Source of the DNA: JARRON01 sp037383845
GTDB lineage: Bacteria; Pseudomonadota; Gammaproteobacteria; Steroidobacterales; XN24
DNA length: 53,625 bases
NCBI GenBank assembly: GCA_037383845.1
Contig: JARRON010000028.1
Location: forward strand, 1-53,625
Direction: 5' to 3'
Both the position numbers and the translations under genes were made by a program. The notes below the pieces were generated by a model that was given only the letters and a program-made list of their open reading frames with translations, did not search any database and was not told where the DNA came from. The stretch's first letter is position 1, and every line of letters starts with the position of its first letter. Of the stretch, positions 24,751 through 33,938 are shown piece by piece.

Positions 24751-25575
24751 TTGACCGACCGGTACGCCCTCTTCGGCCACCCGGTAAGTCACAGTCCTTC
24801 ACCCTGGGTGCACGGCCGGTTCGCCGAGCTCACCGGACAGGACATGATCTACACCGCCCGGGATGTCGCTCCGGGCGAGTTCGATAGCGCCCTGTCCGAG
24901 TTCCTGGCGGACGGCGGCCTCGGACTGAACATCACCCTGCCCCACAAACTCGACGCCTACCGGGCCGCCGACAGCCTCACGGTCCGTGCCCGGCGGGCCG
25001 GTGCGGTGAACACGCTTGCCGTGCAGGCCGGCCGGCTTCTCGGCGACAACACCGACGGCGCCGGCCTGGTGGCGGACCTGGAGGGGAACCTGGGCCGCCC
25101 GCTGTCGGACAAGCGGATATTGCTGGTCGGCGCCGGAGGCGCCGCGCGGGGCGCACTGCCGGCGTTGCTGGACCGGCATCCGCAGCGACTGGCGGTGGCC
25201 AACCGGACGGTGGGGAAGGCCCGGGAGCTGGCCCGGCAGTGGGACGGCGAAATCACCGTGGACGGCACTGGGCTGGGCGAAGCCCACGGCCCCTGGGACG
25301 TGGTCATCAATGCCACCTCCGCCAGCCTGGACGACGAAGCCCCGGCGCTGCCGCCGGACAGCGTGGGGCCTTCCACCTTCTGCTACGACATGGTCTACGG
25401 GTCCCGGCCCACGGCCTTCCTGGACTGGGCCGCCCGGCGGGGAGCGGCGGGCATCGCTGACGGCACGGGGATGCTGGTGGAGCAGGCGGCCGAGTCGTTT
25501 GTCCTGTGGCGGGGGATTCGCCCGCCAACGGACGAAGTGCTCAGGGAGCTTCGCCAGCGCCTCGCCGGGAAATGA
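24751..25575 (+). CDS. aroE: Shikimate dehydrogenase
   Basis: A 274-residue NADPH-dependent enzyme reducing 3-dehydroshikimate to shikimate. Substrate-site motifs are FGHPVSHSPSPWVH (two Ser), NITLPHK (catalytic Lys) and DNTDG (catalytic Asp region). The cofactor motif is GAGGAARGALPAL. The TTG start at 24751 gives the family N terminus and sits 2 nt after the hemB stop, indicating coupling. Its last 35 nt overlap tail-to-tail with the gamma carbonic anhydrase-like gene. Confidence 0.96.
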   Translation: MTDRYALFGHPVSHSPSPWVHGRFAELTGQDMIYTARDVAPGEFDSALSEFLADGGLGLNITLPHKLDAYRAADSLTVRARRAGAVNTLAVQAGRLLGDNTDGAGLVADLEGNLGRPLSDKRILLVGAGGAARGALPALLDRHPQRLAVANRTVGKARELARQWDGEITVDGTGLGEAHGPWDVVINATSASLDDEAPALPPDSVGPSTFCYDMVYGSRPTAFLDWAARRGAAGIADGTGMLVEQAAESFVLWRGIRPPTDEVLRELRQRLAGK

Positions 25576-26113
25576 CCGGGGAGCCGCCGGCCAGGTAACG
25601 ATCCTTCAGCCGTACGTAGTGGGCGGCGGAATACCTGAGCATTTCCAGGTCTTCCGGTCCCAGTTCCCGGACCCGGGCGGCCGGCCTCCCCCGGTACAGG
25701 CCTCCTGCCCGGAGGCGCTTGCCCGGCGGCACCAGGCTGCCGGCGGCCAGGAAGACCTCCGCTTCCAGCACCGCACCGTCCATTACCGTGCAGCTCATCC
25801 CCACGAGGCAGCGGTCCCCCACGGTGCACGCGTGGAGGGTGACCCGGTGGCCGACGGTGACGTCGTCGCCGATGACCAGGGGCAGGCCGCCCGGCGAGTA
25901 GGGCCCGTCGTGGGTGACATGCAGGACGGAGGCATCCTGAATGTTGGAACGGTCGCCGATGCGGATCTCGTTGACGTCGCCCCGGGCCACGGCCATGGGC
26001 CAGACCGAGGCGTCATCACCCAGCGTGACACTGCCGATGACAAGGCCCGCGGGATCCACGTAGGCCCGGCGCCCCAGCTGCGGCTGATGCCCGTCATAGC
26101 TTCTTACGGTCAA
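25541..26113 (-). CDS. Gamma carbonic anhydrase family protein (hexapeptide-repeat)
   Basis: A 190-residue left-handed beta-helix protein. It contains GSVTLGDDASVWPMAVARGD, RIGDRSNIQDASVLHVTHD (with a metal-type His), GDDVTVGHRVTLHACTVGD (His) and VGMSCTVMDGAVLEAEV. The three-His pattern is that of gamma carbonic anhydrases such as YrdA/CaiE-like proteins, many of which have no proven activity. The TTG start overlaps the upstream stop (TTGA, 26113-26110), so it is coupled to the glutathione reductase gene. The 3' end overlaps aroE by 35 nt. Confidence 0.9.
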   Translation of the reverse strand: MTVRSYDGHQPQLGRRAYVDPAGLVIGSVTLGDDASVWPMAVARGDVNEIRIGDRSNIQDASVLHVTHDGPYSPGGLPLVIGDDVTVGHRVTLHACTVGDRCLVGMSCTVMDGAVLEAEVFLAAGSLVPPGKRLRAGGLYRGRPAARVRELGPEDLEMLRYSAAHYVRLKDRYLAGGSPVISRRGAGEAP

Positions 26114-27474
26114 GATGGCGGTCCTTTCAGGGTCACCAGTTCCTCGGCGCTGGTGGGATGGATGGCCACCGTGTCGTCCAGGTCCTGCTTGGTGGCGCCC
26201 ATTCGGATGGCCACGGCGAAGCCCTGGAGCATTTCGTCGGCGCCGTCACCAATCACGTGGCATCCCACCACGCGTTCGGCCTCGCCCACGGCCACCAGCT
26301 TGACCTCCGCCGGCACCTTTCGCTCGTTCATGGCGTAGTACATCGGCGTGAATCGGGAACGGTAGATCCGGACCTCGTCGCCGTAGCGGGCATGGGCCTC
26401 CACCTCGGACAGGCCCACCGTCCCGATGGGGGGATGGGAGAAGATCACCGTGGGCACACAGTCGTAGTCCAGGTGCCGGTCCGGCTGGTTGTTGAACAGC
26501 CGGTCCGCAAGCCTGCGCCCGGCGGCGATGGCGACCGGAGTCAGGGCAACACGCCCGGTGACGTCACCTACGGCATAGATGCGTTCCACGTTGGTGTTCT
26601 GGAAATCGTCCGTCGGGATGAATCCGTCCTCGTCCAGGCGCAGCCCGGCGCGTTCCGTCTTCAGCTCTCCGGTCCGCGGCAGGCGGCCGATGGCCCAGAT
26701 GATGGCGTCGAATCCCCCGAAGCGACGGGCGTCCTCGGTCTCGATGTACAGACCGTCGTCGCCCTCGCCCGCGCCGATGGGCACGGCGCTCGTGGCCAGC
26801 CGGATGCCGTCCCGCCGCATCTGGTCCATGAGGGCTTCCCGGAGCATGGGATCGAAGCTGCGCAGAACACCGTCCCGGCGGGCCAGGATGGAGACCTCCG
26901 AGCCGAGTGCCCGGAACACCCCGGCCAGCTCCACCGCCACGTAGCCGCTGCCCACGAGGACGACTCGTTCCGGCCGCTGCTCCATGGCGAAGAAACCATC
27001 GGAGGTAGTTCCCAGTTCAACCCCCGGGATCTCGGGGAGCTCCGGACGCCCGCCGGTCGCGACGATAACGTGATCGGCGCGGAAGACCCTTTCTCCCACG
27101 CGAACCTCGCCCGGGCTTTCGAAGCTCGCCGTGCCTTTGATCACCGTGATGCGCCGCTTGTCCAGGTTGGACTGGTAGATACCGTTCAGCCGGCGGATGT
27201 AGGCATCGCGGCGGGACTTGAGCGCCTGCCAGTCATGGCGGACGCCTTCGACGGTGAAACCGTAGCCTTCCGCATCGTCGAAACCGTGCGCGAGAGCCGC
27301 TGCGTTGTACATCACTTTTTTCGGGACGCAGCCCACGTTAACGCAGGTGCCGCCCAGGGGGCCGTCCTCGGCCAGCGCCACGCGGGCGCCATGGTCAGCG
27401 GCGCGCTGTGCGGCGGCCAGGCCGCCGCTGCCGCCACCGATGACGAACAGATCGAAATGATTGCTGTCGGACAT
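26110..27474 (-). CDS. gor: Glutathione-disulfide reductase
   Basis: A 454-residue FAD/NADPH flavoenzyme that reduces GSSG to GSH. The FAD motif is FVIGGGSGGLAAAQRAA. The redox-active disulfide is in GGTCVNVGCVPKKVM (Cys 44 and 49). The NADPH motif is VVLVGSGYVAVELAGVF. The C-terminal dimer domain carries the catalytic His in IHPTSAEELVTL. It is co-transcribed with the gamma carbonic anhydrase-like gene and is divergent from prlC across about 100 bp. Confidence 0.95.
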   Translation of the reverse strand: MSDSNHFDLFVIGGGSGGLAAAQRAADHGARVALAEDGPLGGTCVNVGCVPKKVMYNAAALAHGFDDAEGYGFTVEGVRHDWQALKSRRDAYIRRLNGIYQSNLDKRRITVIKGTASFESPGEVRVGERVFRADHVIVATGGRPELPEIPGVELGTTSDGFFAMEQRPERVVLVGSGYVAVELAGVFRALGSEVSILARRDGVLRSFDPMLREALMDQMRRDGIRLATSAVPIGAGEGDDGLYIETEDARRFGGFDAIIWAIGRLPRTGELKTERAGLRLDEDGFIPTDDFQNTNVERIYAVGDVTGRVALTPVAIAAGRRLADRLFNNQPDRHLDYDCVPTVIFSHPPIGTVGLSEVEAHARYGDEVRIYRSRFTPMYYAMNERKVPAEVKLVAVGEAERVVGCHVIGDGADEMLQGFAVAIRMGATKQDLDDTVAIHPTSAEELVTLKGPPS

Positions 27475-27577
27475 GTTGCCAGCCGGCTTTTCCGGCGTGT
27501 CAGTTTAGCTCAAGGGAGCCGCGTGACGCTGTGCTAACATCCCGCGCCCCCTGCAGAAAGCGCCCGATTCCAGCCCC

Positions 27578-29623
27578 ATGACCGAGACCTACAACCCTCT
27601 GCTCGACCTCTCAGGACTGCCCCGCTTCAGCGCCATCCGCGCCGAGCACGTGGAGCCGGCGGTACGCCAGGTCATCGAAGAGAACCTGGCGCAGCTGGAG
27701 ACCGTGCTCTCCCGCGCCCGGCCGCCGCGCTGGGACAACCTGGTCGCGCCGCTGGAAGCCATGGACCACCGGCTTGCCCGGGTATGGGCGCCGGTGGGCC
27801 ACCTCAACGCCGTGGTCAACAGCGAGGCCCTGCGGCAGGCGTACAACCGGTGCCTGCCCCTGTTGTCGGATTACGCCACCGAGCTCGGCCAGCACGAGGG
27901 GCTGTTCCGTGCCTACGGGGCGGTGCTGGAGAACGAGGGGGAGTCACTGCATCCCGGGCAGCGCAAGATCATCACGGATGCCCTGCGGGATTTCCGGCTG
28001 GCCGGCGTCGCCCTGCCCGCGGCCCAGAAGTCCCGGTTCAAGGCCATCATGCAGGAGCTGTCGGGCCTGCAAGCGAAGTTCGAGGAGAATCTCCTTGACG
28101 CCACCCATGCCTGGTCGATGCATCTGGAAAACGATACCAGGCTCGACGGCCTTCCCGAGGGTGCGAAACGCCGGGCGCAGGAGACGGCGCGCAGCCGCGG
28201 CCTCGAGGGCTGGGTGCTCACCCTGGACTTCCCGTGCTACCACGCGGTGATGAGCCATGCCCGGGACCGGGACCTCCGCCGGCAGATGTACGAAGCCTGG
28301 GTGACCCGGGCTTCCGACGCCGGGCCCCAGGCCGGCCAGTGGGACAACGGCCCGGTCATGGCGGACATCCTCAGGCTTCGCCGGGAGGCAGCCGACATAC
28401 TGGGCTTCTCCAGCTACGCCGACCTTTCCCTGGCCACGAAGATGGCTCCCTCGGTGGACGAGGTGCGCATCTTCCTCGAGGACCTCGCCAGGCGCAGCCG
28501 GACCGCGGCCGCCCGGGAGCTGGACGAGCTCAGGTCTTTCGCCGGATGCGAGCTCCACGCCTGGGACATGGCTTTCTGGTCGGAGCGGCTCCGGGAGAGC
28601 GCTTTCGAAGTCTCGGACGAGGAACTCAGGCCCTATTTCCCGGTAGAAGCGGTGATGTCCGGGATGTTCGCCATGGTCGGCGAGCTGTTCGGCATCCGCA
28701 TCCGGCCCGGCGACGCGGTGGACACCTGGCATTCCCAGGTTCGCTTCTACCGGGTGGAGGATGCGGACGGCAGCGCGCTGGGCGGCTTCTACACCGACCT
28801 CTACGCCAGGGAGCAGAAGCGCGGCGGCGCCTGGATGGACGAGTGCGTGGGCCGCGCCAGGATCGACGGGCACCTGGACCTGCCGGTGGCTTTTCTGGTG
28901 TGTAACTTCATGCCGCCGGTGCAGGACCGGCCGGCAACGCTCACCCACGATGACGTGGTCACCCTTTTCCACGAGTTTGGCCACTGCCTCCACCACATGC
29001 TCACCCGGGTGGAGTGGCCAAGCGCGTCCGGGATCAACGGCGTTGCCTGGGACGCCGTGGAGTTGCCCAGCCAGTTCCTCGAGAACTTTGCCTGGGAACC
29101 CGACGTGCTGCGGGGTCTCTCCGCCCACGTCGGCACCGGTGACAGTCTGCCCGAAGACGTTCTCCGGCGCCTGGTCTCCAGCAGGAACTTCCAGTCCGGC
29201 ATGCAGATGCTGCGCCAGCTGGAATTCGCCCTGTTCGACATCCGGCTCCATTCCCGCGAGAGCGTGGACGCGGCGGCGGTCGTCGAGGAACTCGACGCGG
29301 TCCGGCGGGAGGTGGCCGTGGTGAGCTACCCGGACTTCAACCGGTTCGCCCACGGCTTCTCCCATATCTTCGGCGGGGGCTACGCCGCCGGCTATTACAG
29401 CTACAAGTGGGCCGAACTGCTCTCCGCGGACGCCTTCGACGCTTTCGCCGATGCCGGGGCCCTGGACCCGGAAACCGGCCGCCGGTTCCGCCGCTGCATC
29501 CTGGAGGTCGGCGGCAGCGTGGAAGCCATGGACGCTTTCGTGGCCTTCCGCGGCCGGGCGCCGAAGCCCGACGCCCTGCTGAAGCAGGCCGGCATCCTGC
29601 CCGAGACGGCGCCGGCGGCGTGA
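27578..29623 (+). CDS. prlC: Oligopeptidase A (M3 metallopeptidase)
   Basis: A 681-residue cytosolic zinc endopeptidase that degrades short peptides, including cleaved signal peptides. The zinc motif is LFHEFGHCLHHML (HEFGH at residues 465-469). The third ligand lies in WDAVELPSQFLENFAWEP, and the family C-terminal GYAAGYYSYKWAELLSAD is present. The N-terminal helical region (PLLDLSGLPRFSAIRAEHVEPAV) and the length match oligopeptidase A. xthA begins right after the stop. Confidence 0.95.
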   Translation: MTETYNPLLDLSGLPRFSAIRAEHVEPAVRQVIEENLAQLETVLSRARPPRWDNLVAPLEAMDHRLARVWAPVGHLNAVVNSEALRQAYNRCLPLLSDYATELGQHEGLFRAYGAVLENEGESLHPGQRKIITDALRDFRLAGVALPAAQKSRFKAIMQELSGLQAKFEENLLDATHAWSMHLENDTRLDGLPEGAKRRAQETARSRGLEGWVLTLDFPCYHAVMSHARDRDLRRQMYEAWVTRASDAGPQAGQWDNGPVMADILRLRREAADILGFSSYADLSLATKMAPSVDEVRIFLEDLARRSRTAAARELDELRSFAGCELHAWDMAFWSERLRESAFEVSDEELRPYFPVEAVMSGMFAMVGELFGIRIRPGDAVDTWHSQVRFYRVEDADGSALGGFYTDLYAREQKRGGAWMDECVGRARIDGHLDLPVAFLVCNFMPPVQDRPATLTHDDVVTLFHEFGHCLHHMLTRVEWPSASGINGVAWDAVELPSQFLENFAWEPDVLRGLSAHVGTGDSLPEDVLRRLVSSRNFQSGMQMLRQLEFALFDIRLHSRESVDAAAVVEELDAVRREVAVVSYPDFNRFAHGFSHIFGGGYAAGYYSYKWAELLSADAFDAFADAGALDPETGRRFRRCILEVGGSVEAMDAFVAFRGRAPKPDALLKQAGILPETAPAA

Positions 29624-29628
29624 GCAGG

Positions 29629-30405
29629 ATGCGCATCGCCAGCTGGAACGTGAATTCCCTCCGGGTGCGGCTGCCTCATGTCCTGGACTGGCTTGCCGAA
29701 CACAAGCCGGACGTGCTGGGCATCCAGGAGACCAAGCTTCCGGACGACGCCTTTCCTTCGGAGGCCCTGGCCGAGGCCGGCTACCAGGCCGTCTACACCG
29801 GCCAGAAAACCTACAACGGAGTTGCGCTGCTCTCCCGGTCGCCGGCCCGGGACGTGGTCCGCGACCTGGAAGACTACGAGGATCCGCAGCGGCGGGTTGT
29901 GGGCGGCACCGTCAACGGCGTGCGGGTATTGAACCTGTATGTCCCCAACGGCCAGGCGGTGGGCTCCGACAAGTACGAGTACAAGCTCGGCTGGCTGGGC
30001 GCCCTGCGGAAGCACCTGGCCGCGGAACTGGCGGGACATTCCCGGCTGGTCGTGATGGGCGATTTCAACATCGCCCCCGAGGACCGGGACGTCCACGATC
30101 CTGAGGAGTGGCGGGACAAGATCCTGTGCAGCGGCCCGGAGCGGGAAGCGCTGGGCCGCCTGCTGGAGCTTGAACTGGTGGACACCTTCCGGCTGTTCGA
30201 TCAGCCCGAGGCCGTTTTCAGCTGGTGGGACTACCGGGCAGCGGGCTTCCGCCGCAACCGGGGCCTGCGCATCGACCTGCTGCTGGCCAGCGCAGCCATG
30301 GCGGAATGCTGCATCGCCTCCGCCGTGGACGTGGCGCCCCGCAGGCTGGAACGGCCTTCCGACCATGCGCCGGTGTTTGCGGACTTCGAACTGCCCGGCG
30401 ACTGA
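29629..30405 (+). CDS. xthA: Exodeoxyribonuclease III family AP endonuclease
   Basis: A 258-residue enzyme of the ExoIII/APE family for abasic-site repair. Motifs are RIASWNVNSLRVRLPHVLDW, the metal-binding Glu in GIQETKLPD, LNLYVPNGQ, GDFNIAPEDRDVHDPEEW and the terminal SDHAPVFADFEL. ATG 29629 gives the canonical start; a GTG at 29620 that overlaps the prlC stop would add three residues. No strong ribosome site is seen, so coupling to prlC translation is likely. Confidence 0.95.
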   Translation: MRIASWNVNSLRVRLPHVLDWLAEHKPDVLGIQETKLPDDAFPSEALAEAGYQAVYTGQKTYNGVALLSRSPARDVVRDLEDYEDPQRRVVGGTVNGVRVLNLYVPNGQAVGSDKYEYKLGWLGALRKHLAAELAGHSRLVVMGDFNIAPEDRDVHDPEEWRDKILCSGPEREALGRLLELELVDTFRLFDQPEAVFSWWDYRAAGFRRNRGLRIDLLLASAAMAECCIASAVDVAPRRLERPSDHAPVFADFELPGD

Positions 30406-30492
30406 TCCCGGCCCGGGACGATGTGACTCCACTCACAGAACCGGTGCGCCGTCGTGGCGTGCCGGACACGGCTTGCCTACACTGCTTCGACC

Positions 30493-31530
30493 ATGGAAAC
30501 GACCGCCCAGGTGCTGACGCTGCGCCATCGGCGAAGCGATCACGACATCACCAACTCGGTGCTGGTATCTCACTGGCAGCCGGTGTGGGAGGCCGTGCAC
30601 GACCGCTTCGTCCGCGTGTTTCCGGGCGTGAACTTCCGGATGCTCCGACGCGCCTTCGAGGACTTCGACAGGCTGTTCCGGGGGCGGATGCCGGGGTACC
30701 TGGGCTGCGACACCGTCTACCACGACATCCAGCACAGCCTGGACATGACCCTGGCCATGGCCCGGCTCATCGAGGGCCACGAACGCACCGTCCCGGCGGC
30801 GGACCAGCTTGGCTCGACCAGGGCCATGCTGGGCATCATTACGGCCCTGTTCCACGACGCCGGCTACATCCGGCGCTCCGAGGACGAGGGACATAGAAAC
30901 GGTGCCGAGTTCACCCGGTATCACGTGACACGCAGCGCCCAGTTCCTGGACAGGTATCTCCAGGACTGCGGTCTGGGCCCGGCCTCGCCCATCGCCCGGC
31001 AAATGGTCCACTACACCGGCTATGAGGTCCGGATGGACCAGATCCACATCGCCCACGACAAGGACAGAAAGCTGGGCCACCTCATCGGCACCGCCGACCT
31101 CCTCGCCCAGATGGCGGATCGCTGCTACCTGGAGAAGTGCCGGGACCGGCTCTACCCGGAGTTCGTCCTCGGCGGCGTGGCGGCCTGGCGGGAGCCCTCC
31201 GGGGAAGTCGTCGTGAAATACCGGTCCGGGCTGGACCTGCTGCGGCAGACGCCGGCCTTCTACCGGGAGGTGTTCCAGCCCCGCCTGGAGAACGCCTTCG
31301 GGGGCCTGTACCGGCTCATGGACGTCGTGTTCGACGGGCGTAATCCCTACATGGTGGCCATCGAGCGGAACCTGTTCTACCTGGAGAAGGTGCTTCAGGG
31401 AGAACGCTGGCCGCTGCTGCGTCGCAGGCCTCCCTGCGAACTGGCCGAGGCCGATGCCCTGGAAAGGATCCGCCGGATGGTCGCCGAACGCCTGAAGAAC
31501 CTGCGCACGGACGCCGCCCCCGTGCACTGA
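30493..31530 (+). CDS. HD-domain phosphohydrolase, substrate unknown
   Basis: A 345-residue protein with an HD-type metal site: YHDIQHSLDMTLAMARL (about 80-96), ALFHDAGYIRR (HD pair) and a later IHIAHDKDRKLGHLIGTADL. The spacing H-x3-H then HD resembles 3',5'-cyclic-nucleotide phosphodiesterase-like HD proteins more than HD-GYP proteins; no GYP motif or receiver domain is present. The C-terminal ~120 residues are unrecognised. ATG 30493 is preferred over GTG/ATG options at 30454. A cyclic nucleotide or dinucleotide substrate is conceivable but not shown. A weak hairpin (CACGGG/CCCGTG, 31535-31549) follows the stop. Confidence 0.8.
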   Translation: METTAQVLTLRHRRSDHDITNSVLVSHWQPVWEAVHDRFVRVFPGVNFRMLRRAFEDFDRLFRGRMPGYLGCDTVYHDIQHSLDMTLAMARLIEGHERTVPAADQLGSTRAMLGIITALFHDAGYIRRSEDEGHRNGAEFTRYHVTRSAQFLDRYLQDCGLGPASPIARQMVHYTGYEVRMDQIHIAHDKDRKLGHLIGTADLLAQMADRCYLEKCRDRLYPEFVLGGVAAWREPSGEVVVKYRSGLDLLRQTPAFYREVFQPRLENAFGGLYRLMDVVFDGRNPYMVAIERNLFYLEKVLQGERWPLLRRRPPCELAEADALERIRRMVAERLKNLRTDAAPVH

Positions 31531-31554
31531 ACGGCACGGGGCTCCCGTGTTCCA

Positions 31555-32079
31555 CTACTTCTTCTGCTTTTTCCTGCCCTTGCGCCCCCGGGCGGCGTCG
31601 GCCAGTTCCGTCAGGGGCGCCGTGACGGTCTCCGGCAGCCCCGGATCGTAGGTCGGCGCGGAGCCGGCAACGGCAAGCTGCAGCAACTGCTGGGCCAGCA
31701 GCCCGGCTCGCCGGGCCAGCCCGGCCTCGAATGCCACGAGCTGCTCCGGCGACGCCTCCGGCCCCGGCGCTTCGGACAGGCAGAATGCGAGGCTTTCCGG
31801 GAGCCAGGTGCCGAACCGGGCCAACAGCTCCGAGTGCATGTCGCGGGCGAACTCGGCCTGCCGCAGCTGCTGGATGTACACGTCGCTCCTGGCAGTGGTC
31901 TCCGTCAGCCAGCCGGCGTAGTCGCCGGGCGCTCCGGTGCGGGACTCTGCCCGTGTCTTGCGCAACAGCGCGCGGAGCTTCTCCCCGAGGCTGGAAGCTC
32001 CGTCGATCTCCAGGGAGGCCAGCCACCGGGCGTCATCCGCGGACAGGCGAAGGCTGACGGGCACGGAGGGCTCGGCCAT
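31555..32079 (-). CDS. Hypothetical protein, Lys/Arg-tailed
   Basis: A 174-residue predicted cytosolic protein that I do not recognise. ATG 32079 has a strong AGGAG site 5 nt upstream. The N terminus resembles a short DNA-binding or ribbon-type start (VPVSLRLSADDARWLASLEI). The middle is helical, and the last ~12 residues are almost all Lys/Arg/Gly (RGRKGRKKQKK). It converges on the HD gene with 24 nt between stops and follows the glycosyltransferase gene region on the same strand (32080-32184 between). Confidence 0.7.
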   Translation of the reverse strand: MAEPSVPVSLRLSADDARWLASLEIDGASSLGEKLRALLRKTRAESRTGAPGDYAGWLTETTARSDVYIQQLRQAEFARDMHSELLARFGTWLPESLAFCLSEAPGPEASPEQLVAFEAGLARRAGLLAQQLLQLAVAGSAPTYDPGLPETVTAPLTELADAARGRKGRKKQKK

Positions 32080-32184
32080 GAATACTCCTGAATACGGGAA
32101 CCCCTATAGCGTAAACGGCGAAGGCTCTCTTGTATACACGCGCCAGGGACAGTGGCTGACGCGTGATACGGCATCCTCGCTGAA

Positions 32185-33873
32185 TCAGGAGCTTGCGTCG
32201 TGCTCTGGACTGCTTTCGGGATCGTCCGGGTGCCGGATCGCGCCAGTCTGCAGGGCCGCCCGGGCCGGCCACAGCTGGGCATAGTGGCCGCGGTAAGGGC
32301 TGACCAGCGTCGCTCCCGCGGCCTCCGGGCCCGGCGGCCGGTGGCTGTATACAAGCACGTAGTCCTCCGGATGGGCCCGGGCCCAGGCGGCGAGTTCCCC
32401 GGGTGTCTCGAACCACACGATCGGCTGCCGCAGCCGGCCGGCGAAATGATACTGGCCGTGGTACCTGCCCAGCTGGGCAACGGCGTGACCCCGGGCGTGG
32501 GCTGCGGCGATCGTTTTGCCCATGGCGCCGGTGCGCTCCAGGTCGGTGACGGGACGGGCCCAGGCGGCAACGGCCAGGAGGACGACCACCAGGCACCCGC
32601 CCAGGACGGCGGCGGACCGGTGCCGGATGTAATGGACGAGGACCACAACGGCGCCGGCGGCGAGGGGCACGACGCCCCAGCCGGACCGGATTGCGCTGCA
32701 GACATCAGCAGGGGCCCGGCCGTCACAGAGCTTGGGACCCGCCACCAGCAGGCCGGCGACGGCCGCCAGGAACAGTGCCGGCAGCCAGGCATCCAGCGCT
32801 CGTTCAGCTGGTTTACCCGGGGCCACCGACAGCGCCATGGCGATGGAGAAAGCCGGCAGGAGGGGAATCAGGTAGTGGGGCTGCTTGGCCCCCGCAGCGG
32901 ACAGAACCAGGAGGCCGCCGCCGATCCAGACGGCCAGGTAACGCCAGGGCCGCAGGCCGCCTGGAGCATCCGGTCGGCCTCGCGCGCGGATCAGCCGGCG
33001 CCAGCCTCCAGGCCGCAGAATCCAGGGCATCAGCACCAGCAGCAGTACGGGCCCGTACCACCACCAGGGCCTGCCGTGGCGGGCGTGGTCCCCGATCCTG
33101 CGGGCGGTCTGACCGAAAAGCAGCTTGTTCCCGTAGGCCTCGCCGCCGGCCGCCGCCGCCGACAGGGCCCAGCCCAGGCTGATGGCCAGCGCAAGGGCGA
33201 GCGCGATGCCCACGCCGGCCCACCAGCGGCCGGGGCGCGGGCCCGATGCCGGTCGCCACCAGGCCCACGCGAGCCAGGCCGGCAGCACATGGACAAGCAC
33301 GACGGGGCCCTTGAACAGCACTCCGGCGCCCAGGGCTGCGCCGGCGGCCAGCATCCAGGCCAGCGGACCTCCGCAGGCAAACGCCAGCCCCGCGCCGTGC
33401 GCCGCCAGGACGCTGGTCGCCATCGGCAGGTCGTACTCCACCTGCGCGCCCCACCACGTCCACAGGGGCAGGCTGACCAGGATAACGGGCGCCAGTCGGT
33501 GGGCGGCCCCGGGGGCTCCGGGGACGAGGCGGCGCGAGATGCTCCAGGTCAGGCCGATGGCTGCGGTGCCCAGCGCTGCCGGCACGAGGCGGGTGACCGT
33601 CTCGCTGACCCCGAACACCGCCCAGGCGGCGTTCAGGATCCAGGCAAGCAGCGGCGGCTTTTCCGAGTAGGGCTGCCCGTTGAGGTGAGGAACGAGCCAG
33701 TGGCTCCCGGTGTGCATCTCCCAGGCCACCGCCACGGCCCGGGTCTCGTCCAGGGGCAGCATCGGGCGTAGCAGCATGAAGCCGACCGTGGCCAGCAGCC
33801 AGAGGGCGACCGCCCCGAGTGGCCAGGCGTTGTCGCCGCTGGAGAGCCGGAAACGATCCAAGAATGCCGCCAT
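32185..33873 (-). CDS. ArnT-like glycosyltransferase (GT83/PMT fold), integral membrane
   Basis: A 562-residue polytopic membrane protein with about ten predicted helices. The first periplasmic loop has the catalytic Asp-Glu (LPLDETRAV, D42/E43), followed by AWEMHTGSHWLVPHLNGQPY and SEKPPLLAW, the signature of ArnT and related lipid-linked sugar transferases. Such enzymes move a sugar from an undecaprenyl carrier to lipid A or protein. No arnBCAD genes lie nearby, so the donor and acceptor are unknown. ATG 33873 is used. The soluble C-terminal part has VLVYSHRPPGPEAAGA-like sequence. Confidence 0.85.
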   Translation of the reverse strand: MAAFLDRFRLSSGDNAWPLGAVALWLLATVGFMLLRPMLPLDETRAVAVAWEMHTGSHWLVPHLNGQPYSEKPPLLAWILNAAWAVFGVSETVTRLVPAALGTAAIGLTWSISRRLVPGAPGAAHRLAPVILVSLPLWTWWGAQVEYDLPMATSVLAAHGAGLAFACGGPLAWMLAAGAALGAGVLFKGPVVLVHVLPAWLAWAWWRPASGPRPGRWWAGVGIALALALAISLGWALSAAAAGGEAYGNKLLFGQTARRIGDHARHGRPWWWYGPVLLLVLMPWILRPGGWRRLIRARGRPDAPGGLRPWRYLAVWIGGGLLVLSAAGAKQPHYLIPLLPAFSIAMALSVAPGKPAERALDAWLPALFLAAVAGLLVAGPKLCDGRAPADVCSAIRSGWGVVPLAAGAVVVLVHYIRHRSAAVLGGCLVVVLLAVAAWARPVTDLERTGAMGKTIAAAHARGHAVAQLGRYHGQYHFAGRLRQPIVWFETPGELAAWARAHPEDYVLVYSHRPPGPEAAGATLVSPYRGHYAQLWPARAALQTGAIRHPDDPESSPEHDASS

Positions 33874-33938
33874 GCGAAAGCCAGCCGTGAAGTCTGGCCC
33901 GGCGGGCTTAATCTGCCCTTACGAAGCCCGCCGGGCGC

